A stretch of 64,000 nucleotides of DNA from an uncultured Clostridia bacterium (lineage in GTDB: Bacteria; Bacillota; Clostridia; Christensenellales; UBA1242). Positions 28,998 through 39,737 of the stretch are shown here, one piece after another. The notes under the pieces are model-generated. The model did not search any database. It saw only the letters and a program-made list of their open reading frames with translations, and was not told the DNA's origin. Position numbers and translations under genes: made by a program. The stretch spans positions 64,422 through 128,421 of the forward strand of contig CALVJJ010000001.1 of assembly GCA_944332185.1 (NCBI GenBank), given 5' to 3'. How positions within the stretch are numbered: the first letter of the stretch is position 1; every line of letters starts with the position of its first letter.

Positions 28998-29690
28998 TTA
29001 TAGATAAGCTTTCCATGTATCTGGTATAGGTGACCAAGGCTTATTGATAGAAGATGTTTTATAAGGATTGTTGTCATACGCAATAGCCTCTGCCTCAAAA
29101 TTCACATATACAGGATCGCTCAAATCTAATTTTGTCGTATCTATGATGTCGATACTCGTAATAAAGGCAACTTCTCCATTGGCAGGAATCACAGCATTGT
29201 AGTAATAATCTCCTGCATAATGAGTAGGATCTTCTTCGTTTTCAAACAAATTAGAAAAGATCCAAAGTGTATCCATATTCAAAGACAATTCGTCAGCACC
29301 TAATTCTCTATAAAATACTGGATTGCCTTGACTATCAACAATAAAAGAGTCTGTCGCAATAGATACAGATGCAAGACGTAATAGCACACTGACTGAACTA
29401 GTATTCTTAATTTTGACAAGACCGGTACTTACCTGATCTCCATGATGAAAAGCCATAGATGTTTGGCCAGCACCATCTTCTATTTTTTGATAAGTAGAGG
29501 AATCTGTATCATAAGCATAGACTTCTAGTCCAATATTGGCAATAGGCAAATCTCCTGACGTATCTTCTTTTTTATCAGAAAACCATGCCAATGAAAAAGA
29601 ACAGCCTGTTAGTGACAACATAAGCATGACAAGAATCAAAGAAAAACAAACTCTTTTGATGATCCAACTATATGGTTTTTGCTTTGTCAA
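28998..29690 (-). CDS. TL8: TasA-like protein that also carries a lipobox
   Basis: 230 residues if started at the TTG 29690, which has GGAGGAGG nine bases upstream; in-frame ATGs further up have no ribosome binding site. The signal region reads LTGCSFSLAWFSDKKEDTSG: a perfect lipobox (Cys30) directly followed by the SLAWFSDKK pattern of SipW-type signals. The outer domain has HHGDQVSTGLVKIKNTSSVSV, a DYYYNAVIPANGE segment, VYVNFEAEAIAYD and a late PDTWKAYL, as in the other TL proteins. It could be lipidated and stay at the membrane, acting as an anchor or nucleator for the other subunits. Confidence 0.72.
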   Translation of the reverse strand: MTKQKPYSWIIKRVCFSLILVMLMLSLTGCSFSLAWFSDKKEDTSGDLPIANIGLEVYAYDTDSSTYQKIEDGAGQTSMAFHHGDQVSTGLVKIKNTSSVSVLLRLASVSIATDSFIVDSQGNPVFYRELGADELSLNMDTLWIFSNLFENEEDPTHYAGDYYYNAVIPANGEVAFITSIDIIDTTKLDLSDPVYVNFEAEAIAYDNNPYKTSSINKPWSPIPDTWKAYL

Positions 29691-29724
29691 AATGACACAC
29701 CTCCTCCATTGTACTTCCTTTTTT

Positions 29725-29753
29725 ATTGTAACATTTTCAAAAATGAGAGTAAA
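29725..29753 (-). promoter_or_regulatory. Promoter of TL8
   Basis: On the minus strand TTTACT (29753-29748), 17 bases, TACAAT (29730-29725), leaving a leader of about 30 bases before the TTG start. The remaining sequence up to the sipW terminator at 30001 is very AT-rich with no gene. Confidence 0.55.
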
Positions 29754-30001
29754 GTAAAATGACATAATATGTCGAAGCATTTTTATACTAAGTATAAAAA
29801 AATAAGATAAAAAAGATCGTAAAATTCAAAAATTATATCAAATATTATAGTAAAAATAATGAGATATATAGCCATTTTTACGCATTTTGACAAATAAAAA
29901 TAAAATCATTTTGCTAGATGTATCCATTTTTTAAAAATAAGTAAAATATACACTAATATCTTGCATTACTACTTACAACCACCCACACATTCCAAAGCAT
30001 A

Positions 30002-30033
30002 AAAAAACACTAACAAAATTGTTAGTGTTTTTT
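30002..30033 (-). terminator. Terminator after sipW
   Basis: AACACTAAC and GTTAGTGTT pair around AAAATT, with A- and T-runs on the flanks, directly after the sipW stop codon. Confidence 0.9.
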
Positions 30034-30035
30034 GT

Positions 30036-30533
30036 TTATAGCATTTGGACAACATAATATGTCAATCCTACTCCCACGATCAAAATCAAGATTTTGAAAG
30101 GATCTTTAAAGAAAGCTACAAGGTCTCCTAAAAAATTGGAATGAAAGATTACTTTTCCTTGGATTCTATCTTTACTGACTGGAGTAGGATCAGGATTATT
30201 GGAAGCATCACCTTGGGTAATCACATATCCATCTCCAATTTCTATGATTCTATGTGTTACAAAAACAGTTTCCTTACTGCCATAAGTCACAACATCTCCT
30301 ACTTTCAAATCTTCAAAATCTACTTTATGAATACAAATGATTGTCCCCACAGGCAAGTTAGGTTCCATAGAGCCTGTTAGAATTGTCAAATATTGATATC
30401 CAAATAGTAAAGATAGGACAAAGGTAGCCACAAGGCAGAATAGGATAGTTCCTATTGCCTTGATGATGCCTTTGTATATTTTTTCTCCTTTTGAAGTCGT
30501 ATCGATAACTTGTTTTTTTACAAATTGATTCAT
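30036..30533 (-). CDS. sipW: Signal peptidase I, SipW (ER-type) family
   Basis: 165 residues with a membrane helix at each end (about 24-46 and 145-163). The catalytic serine is Ser55 in TGSMEPNLPVGT. The general-base position is His94 in VTHRIIEI, not Lys, and QGDASNNPDP (Asp109, Asp115) follows; this Ser-His-Asp pattern defines the ER/archaeal-type enzymes to which Bacillus SipW belongs. SipW processes TasA-type subunits, so it is the natural processing enzyme for TL1-TL8; no second copy is visible. It starts one base after the stop of the 2897-residue lipoprotein gene, so the two are made together. Confidence 0.92.
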   Translation of the reverse strand: MNQFVKKQVIDTTSKGEKIYKGIIKAIGTILFCLVATFVLSLLFGYQYLTILTGSMEPNLPVGTIICIHKVDFEDLKVGDVVTYGSKETVFVTHRIIEIGDGYVITQGDASNNPDPTPVSKDRIQGKVIFHSNFLGDLVAFFKDPFKILILIVGVGLTYYVVQML

Positions 30534-30534
30534 A

Positions 30535-33500
30535 TTATGCCTGCCATTTTAGTTTTACATGGTCGCTAGAAGCGACAAATTCTAAAGTAAGTCCTGTCAT
30601 TTGACTTAGATCAGTATACACAGTCACCCCTGTAAGACTTAAGGTGTTATTACTCATCGTGATTTCGCTAGATTCGTATGTCTTGATCAAAGTTTGATTT
30701 TGACAATTACTATAGTAATACACGTTATTAAAGATTGAGTAACCATTTTGTTTTGCATTAGAACTATATGCAATTTGACCAAATTGATATCTATTATTCG
30801 TGCTTGTAATATCATGAATGACTACATAGCAATTCACAATAGAAGCGCTACTAACTGCCACAGCAGAATTGTTGTATGTTACCAGACCACCGACATAAGC
30901 AAAATTTTCTGTTAAAGAAGAGACATTACTATCTAGTACTAAATTGTCACTATTTATCAATACATAAGAGTTACTAATTCTTGGATCCATGTCTGCTCCC
31001 AAATATCTATTCAAGTTGTTTACCACTAAACCACCTACATAAATTGGAGATACTGAATTATTAGAATCTTTTGTCACTTGTACAGCACGAATAGAACCCG
31101 TAAAGTACGAAGTATTGAGTTGTGCATAGTTTTGATAAATAATACCAGCAATATTGCTACCACTTAGTACCCCTTCTACCCCACATTGTTCTACAAGTTG
31201 CTTATTTTCATACACAATACCAGCTAATTTTGAAGCATAACTAATAGATTGACTTTCGTTCGTGTTATTCGTCATATTCATAGTATTGACAACGTGTTTG
31301 ATTGTCTTGTCGTTGGTATAAGCAACACCTGCTACAATAATTTCTCCAGATGTTCCTGTATAAGTTGTGAGCGATCCACTTAGTGTAATATTCACAATGG
31401 TACCTTGGTTCCATTCGGTAATCATAAATACATGTAGTTCATTTGATGTACTTGCTGGCATAACGGTAAGAGCATTGGCGACAACAGAAATATTACTGAT
31501 AGTACCTGTATTAGTACCTGCTACAAATGCCAAATTGTTGACCGTATATGTTCCACTAATTGTAAGACTAAGTCCATCAATAGTTCCGTTATTCGTATCA
31601 GCAATTAAGCGATAGGTTGATTTAGATATATTATTATTCTTGGTGATTACCAAATTGGTTACACTGCCATCTTTGGTAATTGTCCCAAACAAACTTTCTG
31701 TATAGGTATTAGGAATAGTAAGAGTTTTTCCATTACCCAGAATGACACCATCTAATTTTTCCATCTTTGTATAACTATTCGATAGAGTAATGTTATCAGA
31801 AAGTTGGAAGTAATAATGAAGTGCAACTGTACCATCTACTGATTCATACGAAATGGTGTTACGTTCTCGAATAGCCAAGAATTGTTCGGCTGTACTAATG
31901 ATGTAAGGATCTTTTTGTGATCCACTACCACTCGCATAAATAGAGTAGTTAGCTGTAAAATCAAATGGTAATGACATCACACCTAAGTCATTCATTGCAT
32001 AAATTTTGACGGTATATTGTTGTGCAATCGTTGGAAGATAATAAGTTGTAGCAGATTTTGCAAGAACGATTGGACCAGAGGAAATCGTCTCTCCATTTCT
32101 CATGTAAGAGTATTCCAATACTGGATAAGCTGTGGTGGTTTTATTCGTCCATACAATCTTACCATTTTGTTGTAAAGATTGAACATCTACTACTGGAGTT
32201 TGAGGAAGTTCGATATCCATATAACTATCTTCGTCTATCAATAAGCTAGAAGCATACAAATGATCTTGTGTATTTTGATCAGCAGAAATAGTACTACCCA
32301 TTGCTTCTACATAAATTCGATATACACTTTGTTGAATATTGGCAATAGAGAATTTCCATACATTTTGCTCTGGATCATATTCAAAATCTTTTTGTTGATC
32401 GACTTGATCCACATATACAATGTATTCACTATCATATTCATACACACCATCTGTATTTGGTACATATACATATACTTTATATCCTAATGCATGATCAATA
32501 CTGTTCCATTTTATGAAATTACCTGCACTGGTATCTGCATCATCAGTGGATAAGGTAACATGCTGTAAAATAGTAAAGTTCATGCGAGCAATTTCACCAT
32601 CTACATAGGTTGTATTGCCTAGCACACTCTTAAATTGTACAGTAATGGTATATACAACATTTGGTTGTAAGTATTCCCCATTACCAAGTGTAATGGTATT
32701 TAGATCAAGATTGGTCGTAGTTCCTGTATAAGATTGTTTAAAGATAGCCAAATTGCCTTGTAAAATTTCAACAGCTATTTCTCCTACTTCTTCAAATCCA
32801 ACTGAGGAAGTATTCCATACAATCTTACCTTGTTCCAATCTCAAATCTGGAGCATTCAGTTTTGTGACAGTAATAGAATTAGAGAACACACTAGACAACT
32901 GCTGCGTGATGCTGTCAGCTAGATTTCTTAATTTGATTTCATAACTTCCAGCTTTGTAGTTGGCATCTAGACTAAATGTCTTACCAAAAACCTTTTCTTC
33001 TAGTATGGTTCCGTTCACCATGACTTCAAATTGATTACCTGTGCCGTCCCATGTGATCTTACCATTTTCAATTCTAAGTCCTGTTGGAGCAGACAATCTA
33101 CTATATCCTGTATCCATAGTGGTATAAGAACTTCTTAAATAAGCAAAATTGTCTTCTGTTGGTTGTTCATCATCTTCTACCATATTGGCAATCGCAATTT
33201 TATAATATTGCAATAATCCATCTACATATTGTAGATATTGATCTCCAATAGCCAAACGAGATTGTTCTCCTAATTGACTACTAACAATAGAGTATTCTTT
33301 ATCTGTTGTGTATCCGCCGTTTTGTTCAGCACTTTGATATACCATTGCTTTTGCTGCTGTTGGACTTGTCACGACTGCATCTACCCAATTTGGAGTCCAT
33401 ACAAAATCTCCATAATCAAGATCAATGGTATTGCCTCCTTGTAAAATTTCTGGCAAACGATATACTTTTACTTCTGGGCTCCATTCACCATTTAAGAAAG

Positions 33501-36500
33501 CAGTTCCATCGCCCAATGCTCTAACCTTAAAGGCATACCAGCCAGCGCCAAATTGATGTTCAGCAAAATCTACATCTAGATCTTCATACGTGATGATTTT
33601 ACTATCATAAATTCGAACAATATCTGCTTCTTGTTGTCCAATCACATCATCTTTTGACGTGATCTTATAGACGTGTACTTCGTATTGAAGCGCATTACTA
33701 ACAGCACCTGTACCCCACATCAATTCCCCATCTTTTACAAATGGTATAGCTTCCGTAAGGATTTGTGTTTTACTACTTGTCCCTACCCCACTACGAAGAA
33801 TAATGGTTTCATCTGGATCAACTGCTGTACTATCTTCTGTTCCTAGTACTCTAACACGAATGTAAAAATCTTTTCCTTGGTTAATTGGCGAAGTCGCATT
33901 TAATAATTCACGCACGTTTACTTCTCCATATTGTCCAGAAAGGTTCTTTTGTGGAACAATATATTCTTGATAAGTGATTGCCATATTCATATCATAAGAA
34001 CCATATTCCACTACATAAGTTGTATCTAAGGTTGTAACTTCTTCTTCACCTTGTTGTATGAAAGGTACTTTTTTGAAAATGATGGTTTCATTGTGGATAT
34101 AAGAAGAAATATATGTATCTCCTTCTCCCGTAGCAATAGATTGTGGAGCAATGGATCTATATACTGTCATCAAACTACTTGGGTAGTTCGCATTGACAAA
34201 TAAATCATATTGTGCTTCTGTATCTCCAGTATTACCCAAGCTACGAAGTTTGATTTGATAATACCCTGATGCTCTCATGATGGAAGTCTGGCTGTTATAG
34301 ATCATATCATCATAGGATAAAATCAATTTTTGATTCTCATCATCGCTGACGATAGTAGATACTACTAGTTTTTGATAAGCAAAAATTCCCACACTAGATC
34401 CATTCATACCTAAATTGGCTGCACCCAATTCAAAATACACTAATTGTGCGAGCGAATTAAAATAAGTTGTTTCTTGTGGTGTCATTTGTCCACCATGATA
34501 TTTTTTCACAAGGTTTGCTAATTCCACCCCTGCTTGATAATCAAAAGGTTGGATTTCACCTTCCATATTTTGATATTGCATCATAGAGTTAATGGTAGCA
34601 AAAGGCAAATCCCATGTCAAAATACCATTGATCACTCGTACATTTTGGAGTGGCGACAATTTTGTAACTGTAATCGTAGCTGGAATATCATTAGATAGAA
34701 CAGTTTTTCCATCACCTAATGGGTAAAGAGCTATAAAATACTTTCCACCTTGTCCTAATTCTTCTAATTCATAAGTCGTTTCATACATATTGTCTATGAC
34801 TTTTAGGGCATCTTTTTGCGTATAAGAAGTATCAATTCCTTCTTCATAATCATACATTTTGATCATGAACTTTGTGGCATTTCCTAAATCCCATGTTAAG
34901 ATCCCGTTACTAACTTGCAAACCAGTGATTTGGCCTAAAGTTGTATACGAAATTGGAGTAGATATAGCACTGGTCCAATATCCTATTGCGCCATCTGTAA
35001 GACTTACTTGATCACTCCCAACTGCCAAAACTACATATTGATGGGTTGTCCCTTCAATGTCAGTATTGACCATATAATATTGATTTTCTTCTGTTTGTGC
35101 AATCAAGGTAAGGGTAGGATCTTCATTACCTTCTTGACTCACTACTTCATAAATCATATACGATGTAGCACCATTCACAGCATTCCAAGTTAGCGTTGCT
35201 GTATTGGTTTGATCATTGAGTACCACTGCCAAGTTTTGTGGAGCTTGCATTCCTTGAATGACTGCATCTACTGTAGTTTCACTGGTAATGATATTCCCTG
35301 TTTCCTCATCATAACAAGCAATAGCAATATGATTTTGTTGTTCTGCAACAAACTGATTACCAGAGTAATATAACACGCCATCTTCTTCGTAAAATTCATA
35401 TCCTACTCTTTGTACAGTTTCAGCATCTTTGGCTTCTTCAAGTAGAATAGGTGCCCCGTTAAGATATAGAATATATTTTGTTGTAGGTGTTGCGTTGCTT
35501 GGGGCCTTCCATTGTAGCACCCCTTGTATTACACCAGAAATCACTGATGCTTTCTTTCCTACGATCAAGTTGGTTGCTGTACTTAATTTTGTCACAGCTA
35601 TCGTTTCTTTTTGTGTACTACTAATAGTACTACTACCATCACCAATCACTGTAATGGTTACTTGGTAATTGCCCACATATTTTTGTTGGTCAGTATCTTT
35701 AAAAGCAAAAGATTTTTGTAATTTATTATCTAATGTAGTACGAGTTTCTCCTTGCACTAACTCCAATTCAAATCGAACAGGTTGTTGTCTATCTACATAA
35801 TCATATACCAAAATTCCATCTTCTACTCTTACATTGCTGACGCCTGATAATTGATATGTACTTGTTGCTGTAGGCGCACTACTTACATATCGTACACTAT
35901 CCCCGATAGCCGTAAGAGAAAAATCGAATTCTCCTGCATTTGGTAATACTGGTAATGCGGTAGATAGTGTCAAAGCATCTAGATCTTGATGATATTCCAT
36001 GGTATTACTTGCATCAATAGCATAACCTGTTGCATGTTCTACTGTTTCCCACAAGAATTGATTATTTTGAATTCTAAACTGTGTAGGGCTTGGTAGTTTT
36101 TCTACTTCAAAGGCAGTTTTGTTTTTATTAGATGTCATATAATCATCATGTGTTACTTCTACAATCAGTTGGTAAGTTTTTCCTGCCACTAGCATAGATC
36201 CAATATTGGTACTACTATCTTTAATACCTGCTTGTATCGTTTCATACATCACACCTGTGTCACTTTTCACAACATGATAAATATTGTAAGATACTCCTTC
36301 AATTTGGCTATCCACAATTTGTAAAACGCCATTTTGTAAAGTAAGACTTCCCACAGCCAATTTGTCAAATTCCAATGCAATAGAATCTTCACTGCTGATA
36401 ATATTCACATCATCACCAATCGCTGTGACAGTGGCTGTATATTTTCCTGCATCAAGATCAGCATAATAGGATAATCCAGAAACTGTTTCTAATTTCCCAG

Positions 36501-39228
36501 TATTTAATTTGACTTGATACCCAGTAGCTGTAATACCATAACTAGTCAAATCTCCAGTAGACCAAGTTAATTTTCCTTGTGCCATAGCAAGTTGTGGAGT
36601 GTTTAATTTGTAAAACTCTTTTGCTTGTGTTTGTACTGATGTCAAATATCCTATTCCAGATGTAACACTGTTGCCTATTGCATACACGGTGGCCAAATAT
36701 GCACCAGATTCTGCTACTTGAATCGTATAAGTGTTGGCAGATACTTGTTGGGTGTATTTGACTTCATGATTTTGAGAGATAGTCACTTGATATGCTGTAG
36801 CACCTGTGACAGTATCCCAAGATAATGACACGACATTATCTTTTTTTGTCATAGACACAGCATTCATGCCTAAAAGTGTAATTTTCATTGCTGGACTATA
36901 TGCGCTACTTAATTTCCCATTTTGTTTGACTCTGACAGCAACTTCATAAGGTGTTTGCATTGTCAAATACGATCTAATATCCACTGTGATATCTTCTGTT
37001 GTAATGACTGTAGCCAAGGCTTGATCTTGATAGATGGCTAGTTCATAAGTAGCTTCTTCTAGTATTCCACTTTGCTCATTTTCTACAATGACAAGTTCGC
37101 CATTTACCGTTTTGACACCTTCTGGAGTATACAACATAGCAAAACTATATTCTGTCCCTTTACTCATGACAGTATTATAATTATTACCCCAAGCATAGAT
37201 GGTAATAGTATTTTGCCCTGCTACTGCATGACGTGGTGCATATTGTGTTTGATTTCCAATGTAATAATACTGCGCATTTTGTGATTCTTTGATGATATAC
37301 CCAGTGGACTTTGCCACACTAGAGAACGAAATGGTCTGTGTATCATCATGGAATTCTATATCTTCAAAATCTGTATTTGGTAATACTTCGAATGTAAAAC
37401 CGTAAGTCGTTGTATCTTGAAAATCTACTGTACTAGAGATGACAGCATTTTCCCCATTGGCTTGTACCCATACATGATAGATCGCTGGATCCATCACAAA
37501 ACCAAATGTGTAATTTGTATCAGTTGTTGTAGCCACTCTAGTTGCTTGTTCACTGCCTTTTTGCAGGTAAATGGTATAACTCGTAGCATTTTGAACAGCT
37601 TCCCATTCTACGGTTGGATTCACCCAATCCGTGATGATCTCTAGATTATCACTTTCTGGTACTGTTGTTTTTGTGCCTTGGTTGGTTACACAGGTAATAG
37701 TGGCATTATTGAGTTTTTCAATTTCGATTCCATCTATTAGTAATTTGTTACTATTGACTAGATTCAATCCGGTATTTTCTTTTGCAATCACTCGAATGGC
37801 AATGTGATATAGACCTGCATTTTCAATAATCAGTCCTACTTGACTACTGTTGCCTGTGACGATACTTGAGTAGGAATCAATTTCATTTTCATAATAGATT
37901 TGGTATTCTTCTACTCCAATCACACTTTCAAATGTCAAAAGATTGCCCGTTAGTTTTACACTAGATGGATTGATAGATCCGATCTTGGTAAAGGAAAGTA
38001 CTTCACTGATAGTTCCATCAATGGTATTATCTTCCCCATGTGCCATTACTTGTAAATGATACTCCCCTGCATTCAATTCTTCAGGGATTTTGTATTCATT
38101 CACATAGACATCTTCTTGTTTTACTTCTAGTCCATCTGTGGTTGTGATTTTGACCGTATAATAGGTCGCATATTCTACGGTATCCCAACGAATGATTGAC
38201 TGATCTTGTCCATTGTGAATGGTAAAATTCGCAACTTGAGAAAGTGGATAAATTGTCAAAGAATGGGACCACTCACTTTCCAAATACACATATTTTGTAT
38301 CTGTTGATGGGTGAATAGCTTTGACTCGAATAGAGTACTCATCATAAGAAGGAAATTCTTCTAATAAAGCATACGTTATTTCTTCTTCTCCATTACTAGG
38401 AATAGTTACTATCGTCGTAGTTGGTTGTCCATGATCTAGGTAGGTAATTTCTACTTGATAAGCATTGGCTCTAGCAACTGGATCAAAATAAATGACACCA
38501 TCTTCTTGACGAATATCTGTCACTGTTTCCAATGCTGTAAAGTATAACTCTTGTGAATAACTACCATCTGCTGTTGTGGTACCATTACCATTTGCTTTGA
38601 CTTTTACTGTATATTCATGTCCTATTGTAAAATCTACCACTTGGTATCGTACGATATTTTGATAAGTTGGATCATAATAGACAGTAATAGGATCCAAAGT
38701 TTCTGCATTGTCAGTCATCACCAATGTGTAATTCTTGGCATCATCGATCTTATCCCATATCACATATCCATCTTCATAGACTAGATGTGTTGGAGTAGGT
38801 AAAATGGTAGGATCTACTACTTGGAAAGTAAAGGTATCTGATCGAACAGGTAGACTTTTTGTCTCAATATGTACAGTCACTTCTCCACGATTGACAGCAT
38901 GAATCAACACACTACCCATGACTCCGTTTTGTGTTGTTTCCACAATTTCTGCTGCATCAGCAATTCCTGTAAAAAATACATTCACATCATTTTGTGTGGA
39001 AGTACCTGGTCGAATTTGGTAATCTATCTTAATGGTAGAACCGACATAGACAAAATTTTCACCATCAACAACATAATCTCCAATGGAATCTTTGTTGTTG
39101 ATCGTCAGTGAAATAGGCGTGGTCACAATGGTTGGTGTATCATTCTTACTAGAACAACTGCACCCCCCTAAAATAGCTACACAAAAGATAGCAAAATACA
39201 TTAAAATTAAAGATGTTTTCCTTTTCAT
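30535..39228 (-). CDS. Giant lipoprotein with >20 fibronectin-III-like modules and a GLUG-like C-terminus
   Basis: 2897 residues without interruption. Lipobox LGGC (Cys23) gives a membrane anchor. From about residue 140 to 2400 there are more than twenty beta-sandwich modules of about 90-120 residues, each opening with a pattern such as DG-x-I/L-x-W-D-x-V-x-x-A-x-x-Y-x-V (examples: EDGYVIWDKIDDAKNYTLV, NNQFLWETVEHATGY, VSNGILTWDLGNATKF). This is a fibronectin-III-like pattern. From about residue 2430 (GSGSQKDPYIIST) the sequence turns into repeats such as YVGGLVVNN and TISNI, like GLUG repeats of bacterial adhesins. No sortase motif is present. It precedes sipW in one unit. Likely a long stalk or adhesin tied to the fibre system. 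Confidence 0.85.
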   Translation of the reverse strand: MKRKTSLILMYFAIFCVAILGGCSCSSKNDTPTIVTTPISLTINNKDSIGDYVVDGENFVYVGSTIKIDYQIRPGTSTQNDVNVFFTGIADAAEIVETTQNGVMGSVLIHAVNRGEVTVHIETKSLPVRSDTFTFQVVDPTILPTPTHLVYEDGYVIWDKIDDAKNYTLVMTDNAETLDPITVYYDPTYQNIVRYQVVDFTIGHEYTVKVKANGNGTTTADGSYSQELYFTALETVTDIRQEDGVIYFDPVARANAYQVEITYLDHGQPTTTIVTIPSNGEEEITYALLEEFPSYDEYSIRVKAIHPSTDTKYVYLESEWSHSLTIYPLSQVANFTIHNGQDQSIIRWDTVEYATYYTVKITTTDGLEVKQEDVYVNEYKIPEELNAGEYHLQVMAHGEDNTIDGTISEVLSFTKIGSINPSSVKLTGNLLTFESVIGVEEYQIYYENEIDSYSSIVTGNSSQVGLIIENAGLYHIAIRVIAKENTGLNLVNSNKLLIDGIEIEKLNNATITCVTNQGTKTTVPESDNLEIITDWVNPTVEWEAVQNATSYTIYLQKGSEQATRVATTTDTNYTFGFVMDPAIYHVWVQANGENAVISSTVDFQDTTTYGFTFEVLPNTDFEDIEFHDDTQTISFSSVAKSTGYIIKESQNAQYYYIGNQTQYAPRHAVAGQNTITIYAWGNNYNTVMSKGTEYSFAMLYTPEGVKTVNGELVIVENEQSGILEEATYELAIYQDQALATVITTEDITVDIRSYLTMQTPYEVAVRVKQNGKLSSAYSPAMKITLLGMNAVSMTKKDNVVSLSWDTVTGATAYQVTISQNHEVKYTQQVSANTYTIQVAESGAYLATVYAIGNSVTSGIGYLTSVQTQAKEFYKLNTPQLAMAQGKLTWSTGDLTSYGITATGYQVKLNTGKLETVSGLSYYADLDAGKYTATVTAIGDDVNIISSEDSIALEFDKLAVGSLTLQNGVLQIVDSQIEGVSYNIYHVVKSDTGVMYETIQAGIKDSSTNIGSMLVAGKTYQLIVEVTHDDYMTSNKNKTAFEVEKLPSPTQFRIQNNQFLWETVEHATGYAIDASNTMEYHQDLDALTLSTALPVLPNAGEFDFSLTAIGDSVRYVSSAPTATSTYQLSGVSNVRVEDGILVYDYVDRQQPVRFELELVQGETRTTLDNKLQKSFAFKDTDQQKYVGNYQVTITVIGDGSSTISSTQKETIAVTKLSTATNLIVGKKASVISGVIQGVLQWKAPSNATPTTKYILYLNGAPILLEEAKDAETVQRVGYEFYEEDGVLYYSGNQFVAEQQNHIAIACYDEETGNIITSETTVDAVIQGMQAPQNLAVVLNDQTNTATLTWNAVNGATSYMIYEVVSQEGNEDPTLTLIAQTEENQYYMVNTDIEGTTHQYVVLAVGSDQVSLTDGAIGYWTSAISTPISYTTLGQITGLQVSNGILTWDLGNATKFMIKMYDYEEGIDTSYTQKDALKVIDNMYETTYELEELGQGGKYFIALYPLGDGKTVLSNDIPATITVTKLSPLQNVRVINGILTWDLPFATINSMMQYQNMEGEIQPFDYQAGVELANLVKKYHGGQMTPQETTYFNSLAQLVYFELGAANLGMNGSSVGIFAYQKLVVSTIVSDDENQKLILSYDDMIYNSQTSIMRASGYYQIKLRSLGNTGDTEAQYDLFVNANYPSSLMTVYRSIAPQSIATGEGDTYISSYIHNETIIFKKVPFIQQGEEEVTTLDTTYVVEYGSYDMNMAITYQEYIVPQKNLSGQYGEVNVRELLNATSPINQGKDFYIRVRVLGTEDSTAVDPDETIILRSGVGTSSKTQILTEAIPFVKDGELMWGTGAVSNALQYEVHVYKITSKDDVIGQQEADIVRIYDSKIITYEDLDVDFAEHQFGAGWYAFKVRALGDGTAFLNGEWSPEVKVYRLPEILQGGNTIDLDYGDFVWTPNWVDAVVTSPTAAKAMVYQSAEQNGGYTTDKEYSIVSSQLGEQSRLAIGDQYLQYVDGLLQYYKIAIANMVEDDEQPTEDNFAYLRSSYTTMDTGYSRLSAPTGLRIENGKITWDGTGNQFEVMVNGTILEEKVFGKTFSLDANYKAGSYEIKLRNLADSITQQLSSVFSNSITVTKLNAPDLRLEQGKIVWNTSSVGFEEVGEIAVEILQGNLAIFKQSYTGTTTNLDLNTITLGNGEYLQPNVVYTITVQFKSVLGNTTYVDGEIARMNFTILQHVTLSTDDADTSAGNFIKWNSIDHALGYKVYVYVPNTDGVYEYDSEYIVYVDQVDQQKDFEYDPEQNVWKFSIANIQQSVYRIYVEAMGSTISADQNTQDHLYASSLLIDEDSYMDIELPQTPVVDVQSLQQNGKIVWTNKTTTAYPVLEYSYMRNGETISSGPIVLAKSATTYYLPTIAQQYTVKIYAMNDLGVMSLPFDFTANYSIYASGSGSQKDPYIISTAEQFLAIRERNTISYESVDGTVALHYYFQLSDNITLSNSYTKMEKLDGVILGNGKTLTIPNTYTESLFGTITKDGSVTNLVITKNNNISKSTYRLIADTNNGTIDGLSLTISGTYTVNNLAFVAGTNTGTISNISVVANALTVMPASTSNELHVFMITEWNQGTIVNITLSGSLTTYTGTSGEIIVAGVAYTNDKTIKHVVNTMNMTNNTNESQSISYASKLAGIVYENKQLVEQCGVEGVLSGSNIAGIIYQNYAQLNTSYFTGSIRAVQVTKDSNNSVSPIYVGGLVVNNLNRYLGADMDPRISNSYVLINSDNLVLDSNVSSLTENFAYVGGLVTYNNSAVAVSSASIVNCYVVIHDITSTNNRYQFGQIAYSSNAKQNGYSIFNNVYYYSNCQNQTLIKTYESSEITMSNNTLSLTGVTVYTDLSQMTGLTLEFVASSDHVKLKWQA

Positions 39229-39704
39229 ATCTTATCCTCTATCTTTTTCCCGTTGACAGGAATCGACATATCTATGTTTATTCTACCAAAATTTTACACA
39301 AACGCAAAACAATTCAAACTATTTTATCTTATTTTATGTAAATATATATAAAATATAAAAAGAATATTTTTGTTTGTTTTTCTATCTACTTTTGTCTAAT
39401 TTTCCAAACTATTTTTTAGTTTTTAGTTGTTTTTGATCTATAGGCAGGGACAAACAATATTATAAAAAAAGAATAAATTGTAAAAAATATGTAATGATTT
39501 TAAGATAAAAAAATTATGAAAAATTTTTATGATTTTTCTCTTTATTTCGTGTGTTTCAGCTATCTATTCTCTTAAAAAATAAGTCTCTATAATTGTCTTA
39601 TGATACTATATTTTTTTATCTTGATTGCAAAAAATAATGAAAGTTTTTAATTATATTTTTTGTGTTTGATAAAACATATTTTTACAAAAGTCAAAAAAAA
39701 GCAT
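39229..39704. other. Upstream region of the giant lipoprotein gene
   Basis: About 475 bases, very AT-rich. On the minus strand a TAGAAT at 39285-39280 with a poor -35 (TTTGCG, 17 bases upstream) is the best promoter candidate for the giant lipoprotein-sipW unit. No open frame with a ribosome binding site and no clear RNA structure were found. Confidence 0.35.
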
Positions 39705-39737
39705 AAAAAAATCAAGCAAAATAATGCTTGATTTTTT
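39705..39737 (-). terminator. Terminator after the 1996-residue protein gene
   Basis: AAAAAAATCAAGCA pairs with TGCTTGATTTTTT around AAATAA. It overlaps the end of the stop codon. Confidence 0.9.

Noticed and set aside
39229-39704. Long AT-rich gap as a possible RNA gene or origin
   Set aside because: No stable stem other than the downstream terminator, no DnaA-box cluster (TTATCCACA) and no conserved RNA pattern was visible.
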